In this document: positions 20,201 to 27,979 of the stretch, in pieces | Position numbering within the stretch: the stretch's first letter is position 1 | Layout: each line of letters starts with the position of its first letter | Assembly: GCF_001757995.1 (NCBI RefSeq) | Contig: NZ_LXLV01000035.1 | Location: forward strand, 216,032 to 280,031 | DNA length: 64,000 nucleotides | Direction of reading: 5' to 3' | DNA from: Bacillus mycoides | GTDB taxonomy: Bacteria > Bacillota > Bacilli > Bacillales > Bacillaceae_G | Notes under the pieces: generated by a model | What the model was told of the DNA's origin: nothing | Seen by the model: only the letters and a program-made list of their open reading frames with translations | Databases searched by the model: none | Made by a program: the position numbers and the translations under genes

Positions 20201-20760
20201 GAAAATAAATCAACTAAAAATCGTCTCGCCCACCCTTCTGTTAAGTAAGCCCTTCCAAAATCACCATCCGTTAAAATTAAAGCTTCTTTCTCTTGTTCTA
20301 TATTCCCATGTATGTAAGCCAACCCTTTAAACGCTCTCCCTGTCGGTAAAGCAGGTGCATAATAAATATTCAGCTCTCTATTTATTTCTGTAATTACAGA
20401 CGTAAAATGTTGATCAAAGTTTGTCGTTACAATTCGAACATCCGTATCTAACGGAAACAGCCTTGGAATCGCATAGTGTAATGGATTTGGTTTTGATTTT
20501 TCTATATTAACGAGGTCTCTTGCAACTTGATGCACATCTTTCGTTTTCGCAATTTTACCGAGATAATAATCGTGGGGTTCTGTCATCTCACGCCTTTCGA
20601 CATATAAAGCTTTCGCAATTTCATCAACTAAATCATCGAAATTCGGTAAATTTGATTTCCCCTTCATAGAAACTCCTGCTCCAACGAATAATACTAACTT
20701 CCCTTGTTCAAGGTGATCGATTAACTCATCTGGAATTTCTACTTCTGAAGTAATCCACAT
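17284..20760 (-). CDS. Large SIR2-domain protein, candidate anti-phage NADase
   Basis: A 1158-residue protein. Residues about 15-260 form a SIR2-like NAD-binding domain: KLVLFVGAGVS (GAG at 27-29), TTNFD (Asn114), HGN (His151) and LFVGYSHNDP (193-201). These match the Asn/His pair used by defence sirtuins that destroy NAD. The remaining about 900 residues are helical, repeat-like and without a recognised catalytic motif; the layout resembles SIR2 proteins carrying the DUF4020 C-terminal region. There are no membrane segments. The start is the ATG after AAGGGGGAATCCGGG; a longer in-frame start lacks a ribosome binding site. It stands alone between aroF and yndM. Abortive defence is an inference from domain type. 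Confidence 0.85.
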   Translation of the reverse strand: MWITSEVEIPDELIDHLEQGKLVLFVGAGVSMKGKSNLPNFDDLVDEIAKALYVERREMTEPHDYYLGKIAKTKDVHQVARDLVNIEKSKPNPLHYAIPRLFPLDTDVRIVTTNFDQHFTSVITEINRELNIYYAPALPTGRAFKGLAYIHGNIEQEKEALILTDGDFGRAYLTEGWARRFLVDLFSNYTVLFVGYSHNDPVMKYLATGLPPSTRRYAFVAQGDNTYHWEHLGIRPIVYPNKANNHQALVKAVKRWAELMGDNYITKRMRIRDIVTVPPSVEQEQLSYIKQSIKKIETVRYFVEFARDYEWVEWLEAEGKLRNLFLLTANYDEVDELLAEWLVEQFLFTHQKELFQLIFKNHSKISPLLWRTICTYLNETKETMNPLLFAKWTLLVLETAEKDSSSIEMISYLLQKCSFPEHKEIGLLLLTFILDGKLKLKRVRRWGNDTQESIELEESSRIPMPIFSHVERIWKEKMRPHIAYYANPIMVMGLEKIQLLSLRQHALKKRDREISEQELQQNDFTFLIQIVKECLTYLCENNEKKANYYITEMIETDSVLQKRIAIEAMINNVFVTADDKLKWLLHADVLLDFTCKHEVFQLLKNYYADALEETKEEVIQHVLEYLAEERAFDACLVLDLLFTCDPNSRCTAAGYELMKQKHPHFSSNQYSVPKKEANEQRITCNVTADGLLQLKDDEIMEQVRQFSRDGVFEQRHFLEMLSKACKLNVEWSISFAYQLVGVHEISNEVWFVCIREWRNNRNLTNEQIQKIIPLLQKFVRNTAFHWLISSFLYEISNRLEELDVTSIRVIKRFAFSVFPQVMRGETDFKIGKEEFYNESIQHPVGKMTAVLLKLLAYDHLYDRNVYEYLFLFEEQVRVTSDRTKYMFARLTADITFLNHIEKQWCRKYLLPYLDLKKESELTKYAWAGLCYTQINVPLFTEIRRYIKYAVEHLDALHPYTREAFLKWLSFVFIKCVLYWEQKTDWLYPLLMQENEENKIKFMQYLCYYLKTLSGKEQQKFWTAWLSVFLRERPKMGVITTREYMMLLRIILCMDEVLEKGLNIISSNFQGVEGQCNQEEMKQLFIEILEKKESMKAYKGLYADVFFTLLQTRQEADLLENEIIQIKELLIEYGVERNILKLIENEMIRIGIVMGNLQE

Positions 20761-20940
20761 CCCGGATTCCCCCTTACCTAAAAATGTCATAAGCTCTCAT
20801 TTCACTATAACATTTTTCGGTTGTTTTTTTAATATTTAGATAAAATTTCGACGTGATAAAGTTTTATATAAATTAAACCGTTCCAATGTATGAACTCCTG
20901 AATTTATTGTAAAACTATGTATAAATGGGAGGTGTAAATA

Positions 20941-21378
20941 TTGAGTGATATTACTGTAGTACTTATCAAATTTATATCGTGTATCATCGCTTTTAGTATC
21001 GGACTAGCTCTATTTTTCCCAGCAACGCTCGTCCAGATCATTTCTTTTTGTCTCTTCGTCACAATCGTTTCTTATATGTTTGTTGATAAAATTATTTTAA
21101 ATCGAATTGGCAATTCCGCTGCCATTATGACGGATTTCTTACTTACGTATTTAAGCGTTTGGATTTTCGGAAATATTTTATTAGACAACTACATGCAAAT
21201 TGCATGGGGCAGTATCCTTTCTGCCATCGTCTTTACATTATCAGAAGTAATCGTCCATCGCTTTTCTAATTCCCACACAAGGCATAACAATGATAACATT
21301 CGAATTAACCGCCGGTTTGCATATGGTACGGAGTTCGCTGAAGAACAGAATGTGTTGGATAAAGATAAGAAAAAGTAA
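20941..21378 (+). CDS. yndM: YndM-like membrane protein (DUF2512)
   Basis: A 145-residue protein with four hydrophobic segments (about 8-26, 31-48, 58-78, 85-105) and a charged C-terminal tail with RRFAYGTEFAEEQ. The pattern fits the DUF2512 (YndM) family of Bacillus membrane proteins of unknown role. It begins with TTG, supported by GGGAGGTG eight bases upstream. It is divergent from the SIR2 gene and followed by its own terminator. Confidence 0.8.
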   Translation: MSDITVVLIKFISCIIAFSIGLALFFPATLVQIISFCLFVTIVSYMFVDKIILNRIGNSAAIMTDFLLTYLSVWIFGNILLDNYMQIAWGSILSAIVFTLSEVIVHRFSNSHTRHNNDNIRINRRFAYGTEFAEEQNVLDKDKKK

Positions 21379-21388
21379 CGTTTTGATG

Positions 21389-21426
21389 AAGGAGCTCCCT
21401 TTTTAATAATGTGGTGCTCCTTTTTC
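21389..21426 (+). terminator. Terminator of yndM
   Basis: AAGGAGC ... GCTCCTTTTT hairpin just after the yndM stop with a T run. Confidence 0.65.
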
Positions 21427-21559
21427 TGTACTATCATTTCGGTACATGAAATTACATTGGCGATTATTAAAATATATCGACCACAAATCTATATTTATCA
21501 GCAATTTTTTAGATATATCGATACTCTGACATCATTCGACAATCTGTTTCCCAATAAAA

Positions 21560-21586
21560 AAGCTGCCCCATTTAGAGACAGCAACT
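21560..21586 (-). terminator. Terminator of the isochorismatase gene
   Basis: On the minus strand, AAGTTGCTGTC...GGGCAGCTT pairs around a short loop and is followed by TTTTATTGGG, directly after the gene's stop. Confidence 0.6.
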
Positions 21587-21593
21587 TTTGTAA

Positions 21594-22118
21594 TTACGCT
21601 TTTACTTTTAAATCTTTTGACGCAATAACATCCGCAAATGCTCCAAATACTGCGTTATGATGCTTCACAATATCTTCAGCACGCAATATATCCGTATCAA
21701 ACGTACTATGCGCATCACTCACCAATGTTACTTTATACCCTTCACTAAACGCTCTGCGCGTTGTCGTATCAACACAGTACTCAGTTTGCATTCCTGAAAT
21801 AATAACGTGCTCAATGTCTTTTCCTTGTAACACTTCGTTTAAGTTTGTCTTATGGAATGAATCTGGCGTCGTCTTTTCAACGATATTATCAACCTCTTGC
21901 GGAGCGATCGCCGCATGCACTTTCCAACCATCTGTCCCTTTTTCTAAAGGATGATCTTTTGGCCCGTTATGTTGTACATAAATAACCGGAATACTATTTG
22001 AACGGCATTCCCCAATAAGTTCTTGCAACGTTTCTAATAACTTTTCCCCATTATGTACTGGCATTCCTGCTGTATACATACCCGCTTACACATCAATAAC
22101 TATTAATGCTTTTTTCAT
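21594..22118 (-). pseudogene. Isochorismatase-family hydrolase broken by a stop codon
   Basis: The natural start is the ATG at 22118, preceded by AAAGGGAGCTGTGTGA, and codes MKKALIVIDV. Codon 11 is then TAA (22088-22086), after which the same frame goes on as AGMYTAGMPVHNGEKLL through a full isochorismatase fold with the catalytic Cys in SGMQTEYCVDTT. In relatives the IDV is followed by Gln, so a single CAA-to-TAA change explains it. The residue left out includes the catalytic Asp of IDV. Restart at the ATG 22079 would give a 161-residue protein without that Asp. It could be a real lesion, a sequencing error or a suppressed stop. Confidence 0.8.
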
Positions 22119-22160
22119 TTCACACAGCTCCCTTTGTTTGTATAAGCCTTTGCATTTTCA

Positions 22161-22700
22161 TTATAATTGTTTATATTCTACCATCCAACAATCTTCTAAT
22201 TTCCCCTCATGTAGTTCATGTTGCTTTAATACCTTCACCTTTTTAAATCCGCATTTTTCATAGCACTTTATCGCACGTTCATTATTTACTCTAGGATCCA
22301 TCGCTATCGCTTCTGCTCCTAAGCTCTCTATAATGTATGTAATTGCTGCTTCAACAAGGGTTGTTCCAATCCCTTTTCCCCAATACGCTGGTTCACCGAT
22401 AAATTGGTCCATCCCCCATACATTTTGCATTTCTTCATATCCATATAACGCTTTCCATTCAGAATCCACCGGGTACATTTGTATGTAACCAATAGGTATT
22501 TCATCGAACTCTACTAAACATCTTTTTTCAAGACTGTTTGGATTATGTATAAAATGATCAAGTACCTTTTCTAAAGATTGCGGATTATCTCTTCCTTCGT
22601 AATACTGCAGGACTTCTGGATTTGTTAACCATTTTGAAATGATAGGTGCATCGTCTTTTGTTACGTATTTAACCGATAAAATTTCTTTTTGAAATAGCAT
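22161..22700 (-). CDS. GNAT acetyltransferase, AAC(6')-like
   Basis: A 179-residue GNAT enzyme. WGMDQFIGEPAYWGKGIGTTLVEAA at about 96-120 contains the acetyl-CoA loop (GKGIGT), and the C-terminal MDPRVNNERAIKCYEKCGF is the usual NxxAxxxYEKxGF block. The WGxDQFIGxPxxWGKGIG pattern is typical of aminoglycoside 6'-N-acetyltransferases and of related siderophore or lysine acyltransferases. Aminoglycoside modification is possible but not shown. The start follows AAGAGGTACTGC. Confidence 0.82.
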   Translation of the reverse strand: MLFQKEILSVKYVTKDDAPIISKWLTNPEVLQYYEGRDNPQSLEKVLDHFIHNPNSLEKRCLVEFDEIPIGYIQMYPVDSEWKALYGYEEMQNVWGMDQFIGEPAYWGKGIGTTLVEAAITYIIESLGAEAIAMDPRVNNERAIKCYEKCGFKKVKVLKQHELHEGKLEDCWMVEYKQL

Positions 22701-22710
22701 GCAGTACCTC

Positions 22711-23046
22711 TTATAAATTATTTATATTTTTTCTTAAGTTTAAATCTTTAATTGCGCCTATTAACGCATTTGGTAGTAATGTTATCGCAAAAAACGCTGT
22801 AAATACATTAAATTGCGGGATTTGATATGGCGCGAACCATTCCGTGAAAAATCGAGAGTTTAATATTCTATTAAAAAATTCTCCACCAGGTCTAAAGTTT
22901 GGTGCCCATGTAGTAACTTCACAAATAATAAATAGTAATTGAACAATTAAAAATGCCCCTAAATAGCGAAACCATGTCCGTTTCCATATAGGTTGTGCTT
23001 TTTTTAATGTATCTTCCACCTGCTTCATCCCCCATTTATTTTTCAT
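22711..23046 (-). CDS. YfzA-like membrane protein
   Basis: A small membrane protein (111 residues from this start) with hydrophobic spans at about residues 30-45 and 82-98 and a conserved-looking loop WAPNFRPGGEFFNRILNSRFFTEW. It resembles the YfzA family found in B. cereus relatives; the role is unknown. The start is unsure: an ATG six codons later and a GTG nine codons later (well spaced from GGGGG) are alternatives. It lies ten bases upstream of the acetyltransferase on the same strand, so they may be cotranscribed. Confidence 0.6.
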   Translation of the reverse strand: MKNKWGMKQVEDTLKKAQPIWKRTWFRYLGAFLIVQLLFIICEVTTWAPNFRPGGEFFNRILNSRFFTEWFAPYQIPQFNVFTAFFAITLLPNALIGAIKDLNLRKNINNL

Positions 23047-23246
23047 CACATTGATTATACACTTTATTTTGTATAATTGTAAAAAAATCCTAATTGAAAC
23101 ACAAACCAATACAATTGCAAACTACTTCGATTTGTATAATTTATACTGTTCATCCTAAAACAAATCCCCTAAACTATTACTTAACCAACTAAGAGACTTT
23201 CCCACATAAAGCGATTAAAAAACTAATACAATTTGGAGATGAGACT

Positions 23247-23750
23247 TTGAAATCAACATTAATTATTCTTCGAGGAAACTCCGCGAGTGGCAAGACAACA
23301 ATCGCAAAGGAACTGCAAGAGCATTTCGGTCATGGAACACTTCTAGTCTCACAAGACGTTGTGCGTAGAGATATGTTAAAAGTGCACGACACAATGGGTA
23401 ACTTATCTCATGATTTACTATTTGAAATTACGAAGTATGGAAAAGAAAAATGTGAATTTGTTATTTTAGAAGGTATTTTAAATAGTCGTAGATACGGTGA
23501 TATGTTAAGAGAATTAATACATTATTTTGAAGGAAACGCTTATACATATTACTTTGACTTATCACTTGAAGAAACGATTAAACGGCATAATACGAGAGAA
23601 AAACGGTATGAATTTGGTGAGAACTCCCTATGGAAATGGTATAATCCACACGATACACTTGAAGTGAATAGAGAAACTATTTTTACAGATAACTTCACGC
23701 AAAAAGATATATTTGATGCGATTCTTAATGATGTTGTGATACGAAAATAA
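23247..23750 (+). CDS. P-loop kinase, zeta-toxin/AAA type
   Basis: A 167-residue nucleotide-binding protein. The Walker A loop is GNSASGKTT at residues 10-18. Next come a DVVRRDML block, a hydrophobic Walker-B-like strand FVILEGIL, and an arginine-rich lid (KRHNTREKRYEFG). This resembles small-molecule kinases related to chloramphenicol phosphotransferase and zeta toxin; no antitoxin gene is adjacent, so toxin activity is not supported. TTG start after GGAGATGAGAC. Its terminator is shared with the convergent zinc-ribbon gene. Confidence 0.8.
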   Translation: MKSTLIILRGNSASGKTTIAKELQEHFGHGTLLVSQDVVRRDMLKVHDTMGNLSHDLLFEITKYGKEKCEFVILEGILNSRRYGDMLRELIHYFEGNAYTYYFDLSLEETIKRHNTREKRYEFGENSLWKWYNPHDTLEVNRETIFTDNFTQKDIFDAILNDVVIRK

Positions 23751-23778
23751 GACCGACAAAATATGTCAGTCTTATTTT
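23748..23778. terminator. Bidirectional terminator between convergent genes
   Basis: AATAAGACCGACA...TGTCAGTCTTATT hairpin with A/T runs on both sides, between the kinase and the zinc-ribbon gene. Confidence 0.75.
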
Positions 23779-23780
23779 CG

Positions 23781-24455
23781 TTATGTACTTTGTATTTCAG
23801 TTTTTATAATTGAACAATCTTTACATAAATAATAATATATATTCATTTCCCCGAATTGGAAATCAACTACTGAAATAAGCTCCCTTTCCTTAATATCTTG
23901 TGTAATTGCAGCAATATACTTCATCTCTTTAGAACAAGTTGGGCATGCCAAATCCTCTGGAATATCTTCATATAACGGTGCCCCTAATAATCTACATACA
24001 TATTCCAAACCAAACAAATCGAAAGCTTCCCAGTAGCTATCTTCATCAGTAGGTATATCTTCATTATTCATATTTATTATCTTTACATTTGTTTTTGGTA
24101 ATGGAACCGGCAGCTTATCTTCCTCTTCCATTACCCATTCTTCCATATTGCGCTGCTGTATGATTTGAACTGTTTTACCCGCGTCACTTAACTGAAAATA
24201 TTGTGGCTCCCATACCATCGCACAGTTCAAGCATGAAACTAATGGTAAAATATCTAGTTCACCACTTCTAAGTTCAGTAAGCCTCTCATCTTTCAAATCA
24301 AAACAGAGAATTTGATGCATCTTCTCACCGCATAGCTTACATTTTGGAAAATTGCAATCTTGACCGCCAAAGTAATGATTATATGAATCTTTCCTTTCCA
24401 TTACTCTATATCCTTTCATTTCATTGCAATGTGCGCCATATAATTCTGTTGTCAT
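23781..24455 (-). CDS. Zinc-ribbon protein, unknown function
   Basis: A 224-residue soluble protein with several Cys pairs: CKLC at about 39-42, CLNC at about 75-78, CPTC at about 171-174 and CKDC at about 211-214. These suggest two four-Cys zinc sites bracketing an acidic middle region (EEDKLPVPLP...DEDSYWEAFD). I do not recognise a catalytic motif. The start follows GAGGATGGAAT. It may be a small DUF-type protein used with nucleic acids or proteins; no neighbour points to a job. Confidence 0.65.
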   Translation of the reverse strand: MTTELYGAHCNEMKGYRVMERKDSYNHYFGGQDCNFPKCKLCGEKMHQILCFDLKDERLTELRSGELDILPLVSCLNCAMVWEPQYFQLSDAGKTVQIIQQRNMEEWVMEEEDKLPVPLPKTNVKIINMNNEDIPTDEDSYWEAFDLFGLEYVCRLLGAPLYEDIPEDLACPTCSKEMKYIAAITQDIKERELISVVDFQFGEMNIYYYLCKDCSIIKTEIQST

Positions 24456-24689
24456 ATTCCATCCTCGCTTTATTTACATCTGATCCACTTTATTATAAGA
24501 AAATAAACATTACAAGTCGTTTGAATAAAAATTAAAACTCAGCTCGTTCTTAATATATTTGTATTTTATAGACATAATACAAGTTTCATATTTAATTTAA
24601 GTTTTGGTGCAGATTTAGCAACACATCCCTTGAAAATCCTATGTCAGATCAACAAAGTTTTCCAATCAATTACACTAACTCAAAAACAA

Positions 24690-24720
24690 AAGCCAGTCTC
24701 AATATTAGAGAACTGACTTC
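24690..24720 (-). terminator. Terminator of the SH3b/3D protein gene
   Basis: On the minus strand, GTCAGTTCTC...GAGACTGGC followed by TTTTGTTTTTG, just beyond the stop codon. Confidence 0.65.
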
Positions 24721-24740
24721 TATTTGGATAACTATAATTA

Positions 24741-26069
24741 TTATAGAACTTTTACTTTAACAGTTTGCCTTCCCCAATTCATAGCTTTACTTTTTGAACC
24801 CATTAAAACATCAATACGATTACCTTTAATAGCACTTCCAGTATCACCAGCGATTGCTTCACCATAATTTTCTACCCATACTTTTGATCCTAAAGGAATT
24901 ACTTTCGGATCAACTGCGATAATTCTCATATTCGGATTTTTCGTTGAATCATGCCCCATTGCAGTTAAAACGCGTCCACCATATGTACCATTTTCACTTG
25001 GATCAGCAGTATACGCTGTCGCTACTACCGTTAATTCACGTTTGGCAGACTGTGTGTTATTTTTAGATACTTGTTGTGTCTTTGTTGATTCTTTTGCTTT
25101 TGCTATTTCTTGTTCCTTCGCTTTTGCTATTTCCTGTTCCTTCGCTTTTGCTATTTCTTGTTCCTTCGCTTTTGCTATTTCTTGTTCCTTCGCTTTTGCT
25201 ATTTCCTGTTCCTTCGCTTTTGCTATTTCTTGTTCCTTCGCTTTTGCTATTTCCTGTTCCTTCGCTTTTGCTATTTCTTGTTCCTTCGCTTTTGCTATTT
25301 CCTGTTCTTTCGCATCTTCTTTCGCTTTTGCTATTTCCTGTTCTTTCGCTTTTGTTACTTCCTGTTCTTTCGCTTTTGTTACTTCCTGTTCTTTCGCATC
25401 TTCTTTCGCTTTTGCTATTTCTTGTTCTTTTTCTTCTTCTTTCGCTTTTGATGCTTCCTTAGCTTTTGCTACTTCCTGCGTTTTCGTTTCTTCCTTTACT
25501 TTTGCTACTTCCTGCGTTTTCGTTTCTTCCTTTACTTTTGCTACTTTCTGCGTTTTTGCTTCTTCCTTTGCATTTACCGCTTTTTGTACTTTCGCTACTT
25601 GCTTCGTTTTCTCTTCAACTTTCTTTTCAATTGGTGCTGTACTTGATAGGAAAGAAACGTTTGCATAAGCTGTTTTTCCTTTATACTCAAATTGTAGCCA
25701 TCCATCTTTTACTTGATGCGTTGATTCAATTACATCATCTTTTTTCAGTCTGCCAAGAATTTCTGATTCTGTGCTCGCTTCAGAACGTACATTTAATAGG
25801 TTTGCTGTTACATGATAAACATCTTTTGTAAATTCCGAACTTACAAACAATTCTTTACCATTTAAATCAATTTTTGACCATCCTTCTTCAGTATTTATAA
25901 CTTTTAACTTTTGTCCTTCTTTTACTTTTTCGATAACTTTTGATTCCGTTGTTGGCTTTTCACGTACGTTGAGTACATCTGCTGTTACGATAGTTTCTGC
26001 GATAGCAGATGTTGTAAAAGCCCCCAATCCAAAAACTGTTGCTGTTGCTGCGCCAATTAATTTTTTCAT
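24741..26069 (-). CDS. Secreted SH3b-repeat-3D domain cell-wall protein (YocH-like)
   Basis: A 442-residue secreted wall enzyme. Residues 1-24 are a signal peptide (cleavage after SAIA). Two SH3b domains (about 26-85 and 88-150) should bind peptidoglycan. A long charged helix (about 155-345) is built of KAKEQEIA-type repeats, ten of them in perfect tandem. The C-terminal about 95 residues are a 3D domain (VVATAYTADP, AVDPKVIPLGSKVWV, AGDTGSAIKGNRIDVLM), the fold of MltA-type lytic transglycosylases, so it probably cleaves glycan strands. The start is ATG after ATGGAGGCTATT; a longer in-frame start would put extra residues before the signal peptide. Confidence 0.88.
   Translation of the reverse strand: MKKLIGAATATVFGLGAFTTSAIAETIVTADVLNVREKPTTESKVIEKVKEGQKLKVINTEEGWSKIDLNGKELFVSSEFTKDVYHVTANLLNVRSEASTESEILGRLKKDDVIESTHQVKDGWLQFEYKGKTAYANVSFLSSTAPIEKKVEEKTKQVAKVQKAVNAKEEAKTQKVAKVKEETKTQEVAKVKEETKTQEVAKAKEASKAKEEEKEQEIAKAKEDAKEQEVTKAKEQEVTKAKEQEIAKAKEDAKEQEIAKAKEQEIAKAKEQEIAKAKEQEIAKAKEQEIAKAKEQEIAKAKEQEIAKAKEQEIAKAKEQEIAKAKESTKTQQVSKNNTQSAKRELTVVATAYTADPSENGTYGGRVLTAMGHDSTKNPNMRIIAVDPKVIPLGSKVWVENYGEAIAGDTGSAIKGNRIDVLMGSKSKAMNWGRQTVKVKVL
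25098..25320. repeat. In-frame 24-bp tandem repeat array
   Basis: Nine to ten 24-bp units coding KEQEIAKA on the minus strand. Neighbouring units differ at one wobble base (TTTCTTG or TTTCCTG on the plus strand) in a partly alternating pattern, a sign of past 48-bp duplications. Less exact copies flank the array up to about 25450. Confidence 0.85.
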
Positions 26070-26285
26070 AATAGCCTCCATTGCGTTTTTTGGGGTTTTA
26101 TCAAATGCTTCCATAAAATTAGGTGATTTCACGGAATATCAAAACATTTGCAAAGATACATTGATATCGCTTAATATACCGTTATTAAAACCCTTTACTC
26201 CAATAGTATCAAATTCTCATTTTTAATTCTATACATTATAAATCTACTTATCTTATATAAACGTTTCCTATCCTTCTTCTTTTTA

Positions 26286-26777
26286 CTAAATGGTTGTCGC
26301 AATCCCTGCCAGAAATAAACTTACGATTGCTAAAAATTGAGTACCGACTATAGCCCCTCTTAAATGAAACTTGTAATCTTTATATCCCTTCATCCCATCC
26401 GTACAAGGAATAACAACAAATCTCGGGGTAATCCAGCAAAAAATAAGCCAATCGATTATTAATAAATCTACTAAATTGAAAATCATTAAAATACCAAAAG
26501 TATGTAAATAGGCCTCAATATACAATAATGTTTCATGTTGATATAGTATATAGGTTGAAATGAAAGGAGTACCGAAGAGAATCACATTGTATGCAATATT
26601 AAAGTACATCGTTTGCTTTTTTTCATGAATTGATTTCGGAAAAACTGCCTTTTGAATATCTTTCGGATAATCATTTAACGAAAGACGAGGATTATAATAT
26701 AAAGACCCCAAAATCATTACGGAAAGTACAATAGACATGATGACACCAACGTACATCATTTGCTCTAATTGACTCAT
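26286..26777 (-). CDS. Four-span membrane protein, unknown function
   Basis: A 163-residue integral membrane protein with spans at about 9-28, 60-80, 90-115 and 140-160. Between spans lie charged loops such as YPKDIQKAVFPKSIHEKKQ. The start is the ATG with GGGGG ten bases upstream; an ATG three codons earlier touches that ribosome binding site. No family recognised and no informative neighbour. Confidence 0.65.
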   Translation of the reverse strand: MSQLEQMMYVGVIMSIVLSVMILGSLYYNPRLSLNDYPKDIQKAVFPKSIHEKKQTMYFNIAYNVILFGTPFISTYILYQHETLLYIEAYLHTFGILMIFNLVDLLIIDWLIFCWITPRFVVIPCTDGMKGYKDYKFHLRGAIVGTQFLAIVSLFLAGIATTI

Positions 26778-26959
26778 AAGCCTCATTCCCCCTTTTCTGT
26801 AATTCCTATGTAAGTCATTCACTTAATTACATAATTGTATGTACGTAAACAAGCAAAAATTAACAATCACCTTTTTTAACCAAATCAAATTTCTTGCAAT
26901 GTACATGCAACTTTTATACAGTGGAAGCCTAATTAGTACAGATAGAATTGGTGAAACCT

Positions 26960-27340
26960 ATGAAAATCGAACATATAGCAATTTGGGTATATAACTTAGA
27001 ATTAATGCGTACTTTTTATACGAAGTATTTCAATGGTAAAGCAAACTCTTTATATTGTAATAAAGCGAAACACTTTGAATCTTATTTTATTACGTTCGAA
27101 TCTGGAGCGCGCTTAGAAATTATGCGTAAGAAAGGCATAGATAACGAGCCTAACCTAAATATAACTGGCTATGCACATATGGCTTTTTCTGTTGGTAGTG
27201 AAGAACGTGTAAATGAACTAACAAAAACGTTAAAAGAAGCTGGTTATTCTTTATTAAATGGACCACGTTTCACTGGAGATGGCTATTACGAAAGTGTAGT
27301 AGGTGATCCTGAAGGTAATCAAATAGAGATTACTATTTAA
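26960..27340 (+). CDS. VOC-family (glyoxalase-fold) protein
   Basis: A 126-residue single-unit vicinal oxygen chelate protein: [24 protein letters not shown] at the N-terminus and [11 protein letters not shown] at the C-terminus, with the metal-site His and Glu positions at both ends (His5, Glu in IEI). It probably forms a dimer. Members include glyoxalase I, fosfomycin enzymes and dioxygenases; no specific substrate can be read. The start used is the ATG with GGTGA upstream. Confidence 0.8.
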   Translation: MKIEHIAIWVYNLELMRTFYTKYFNGKANSLYCNKAKHFESYFITFESGARLEIMRKKGIDNEPNLNITGYAHMAFSVGSEERVNELTKTLKEAGYSLLNGPRFTGDGYYESVVGDPEGNQIEITI

Positions 27341-27392
27341 CTGTCGATTATCTTTTCTGAAGAACAATTAAAAATTCGTTTGGAGGAATCCG

Positions 27393-27878
27393 ATGCATAA
27401 ACTACATTTCAAAAAATTTGAAGCAACAGATTTTAATCCATACTTCCAGCTCGTATCAAATGAAAGAGTGATGGCACAAATTACAGAGCGTGCTATTCCG
27501 TTAGAAGAAGCGCAAAACGACTATGAAAAATTGTTAAGGCGCAATGAAAAACATAAACTGTTTGGGTCGTATAAAGTTTATGACAGTGCAACAAATGAAT
27601 TTATCGGCCTTGGACATGTAACAGTAAATGAGGATGGTATAAAAGAAGCTGAACTTGGTTATATGCTATTGCCGGAGCACTGGGGAAAAAGCTATGGTAG
27701 TTATATTGCAAGAGAATTAATTGAAATAGCGAAGCAGACAGATGTAAACGTACTAAAGGCAATTATCGATCCAAACAATATCCCCTCTCGAAAAATTTTA
27801 ATAAACGTCGGTTTTACATCTGAAAAAGTTTGTGAGATTGATGGATTGCCTGGGGAGATTTTGAGTAAATATATTTAA
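27393..27878 (+). CDS. GNAT acetyltransferase
   Basis: A 161-residue GNAT of the RimJ/RimL-like group: FEATDFNPYFQLVSNERVM at the N-terminus, LGYMLLPEHWGKSYGSYIARELIEIA (acetyl-CoA loop), then IIDPNNIPSRKILINVGF. Such proteins acetylate protein N-termini or small molecules. Start after TGGAGGAATCCG. It lies 50 bases after the VOC gene and may share its transcript. Confidence 0.82.
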   Translation: MHKLHFKKFEATDFNPYFQLVSNERVMAQITERAIPLEEAQNDYEKLLRRNEKHKLFGSYKVYDSATNEFIGLGHVTVNEDGIKEAELGYMLLPEHWGKSYGSYIARELIEIAKQTDVNVLKAIIDPNNIPSRKILINVGFTSEKVCEIDGLPGEILSKYI

Positions 27879-27886
27879 CTATATAA

Positions 27887-27922
27887 AAAAGCAATACTAC
27901 ATTTGAACTAACAGTAGCATTG
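27887..27922 (+). terminator. Terminator after the acetyltransferase
   Basis: AAAAGCAAT...ATTGCTTTT hairpin with a TATCTTTTTTT tail on the plus strand. Confidence 0.7.
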
Positions 27923-27979
27923 CTTTTATCTTTTTTTTATTATAAAAGTCCCATTTTCACCTTAATACGATCTAAATCA

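Noticed and set aside
23247-23750. Zeta-type toxin of a toxin-antitoxin pair
   Set aside because: The kinase fold fits, but there is no antitoxin gene next to it and the neighbour is a convergent unrelated gene.
25098-25320. CRISPR-like array
   Set aside because: The units are tandem with no spacers and code in frame; it is a protein repeat.
25042-25668. Plus-strand ORF of 208 residues (repeats of SFAFAISC)
   Set aside because: It is the antisense shadow of the 24-bp repeat array in the wall hydrolase gene. The repeat length is a multiple of three, so every frame stays open.
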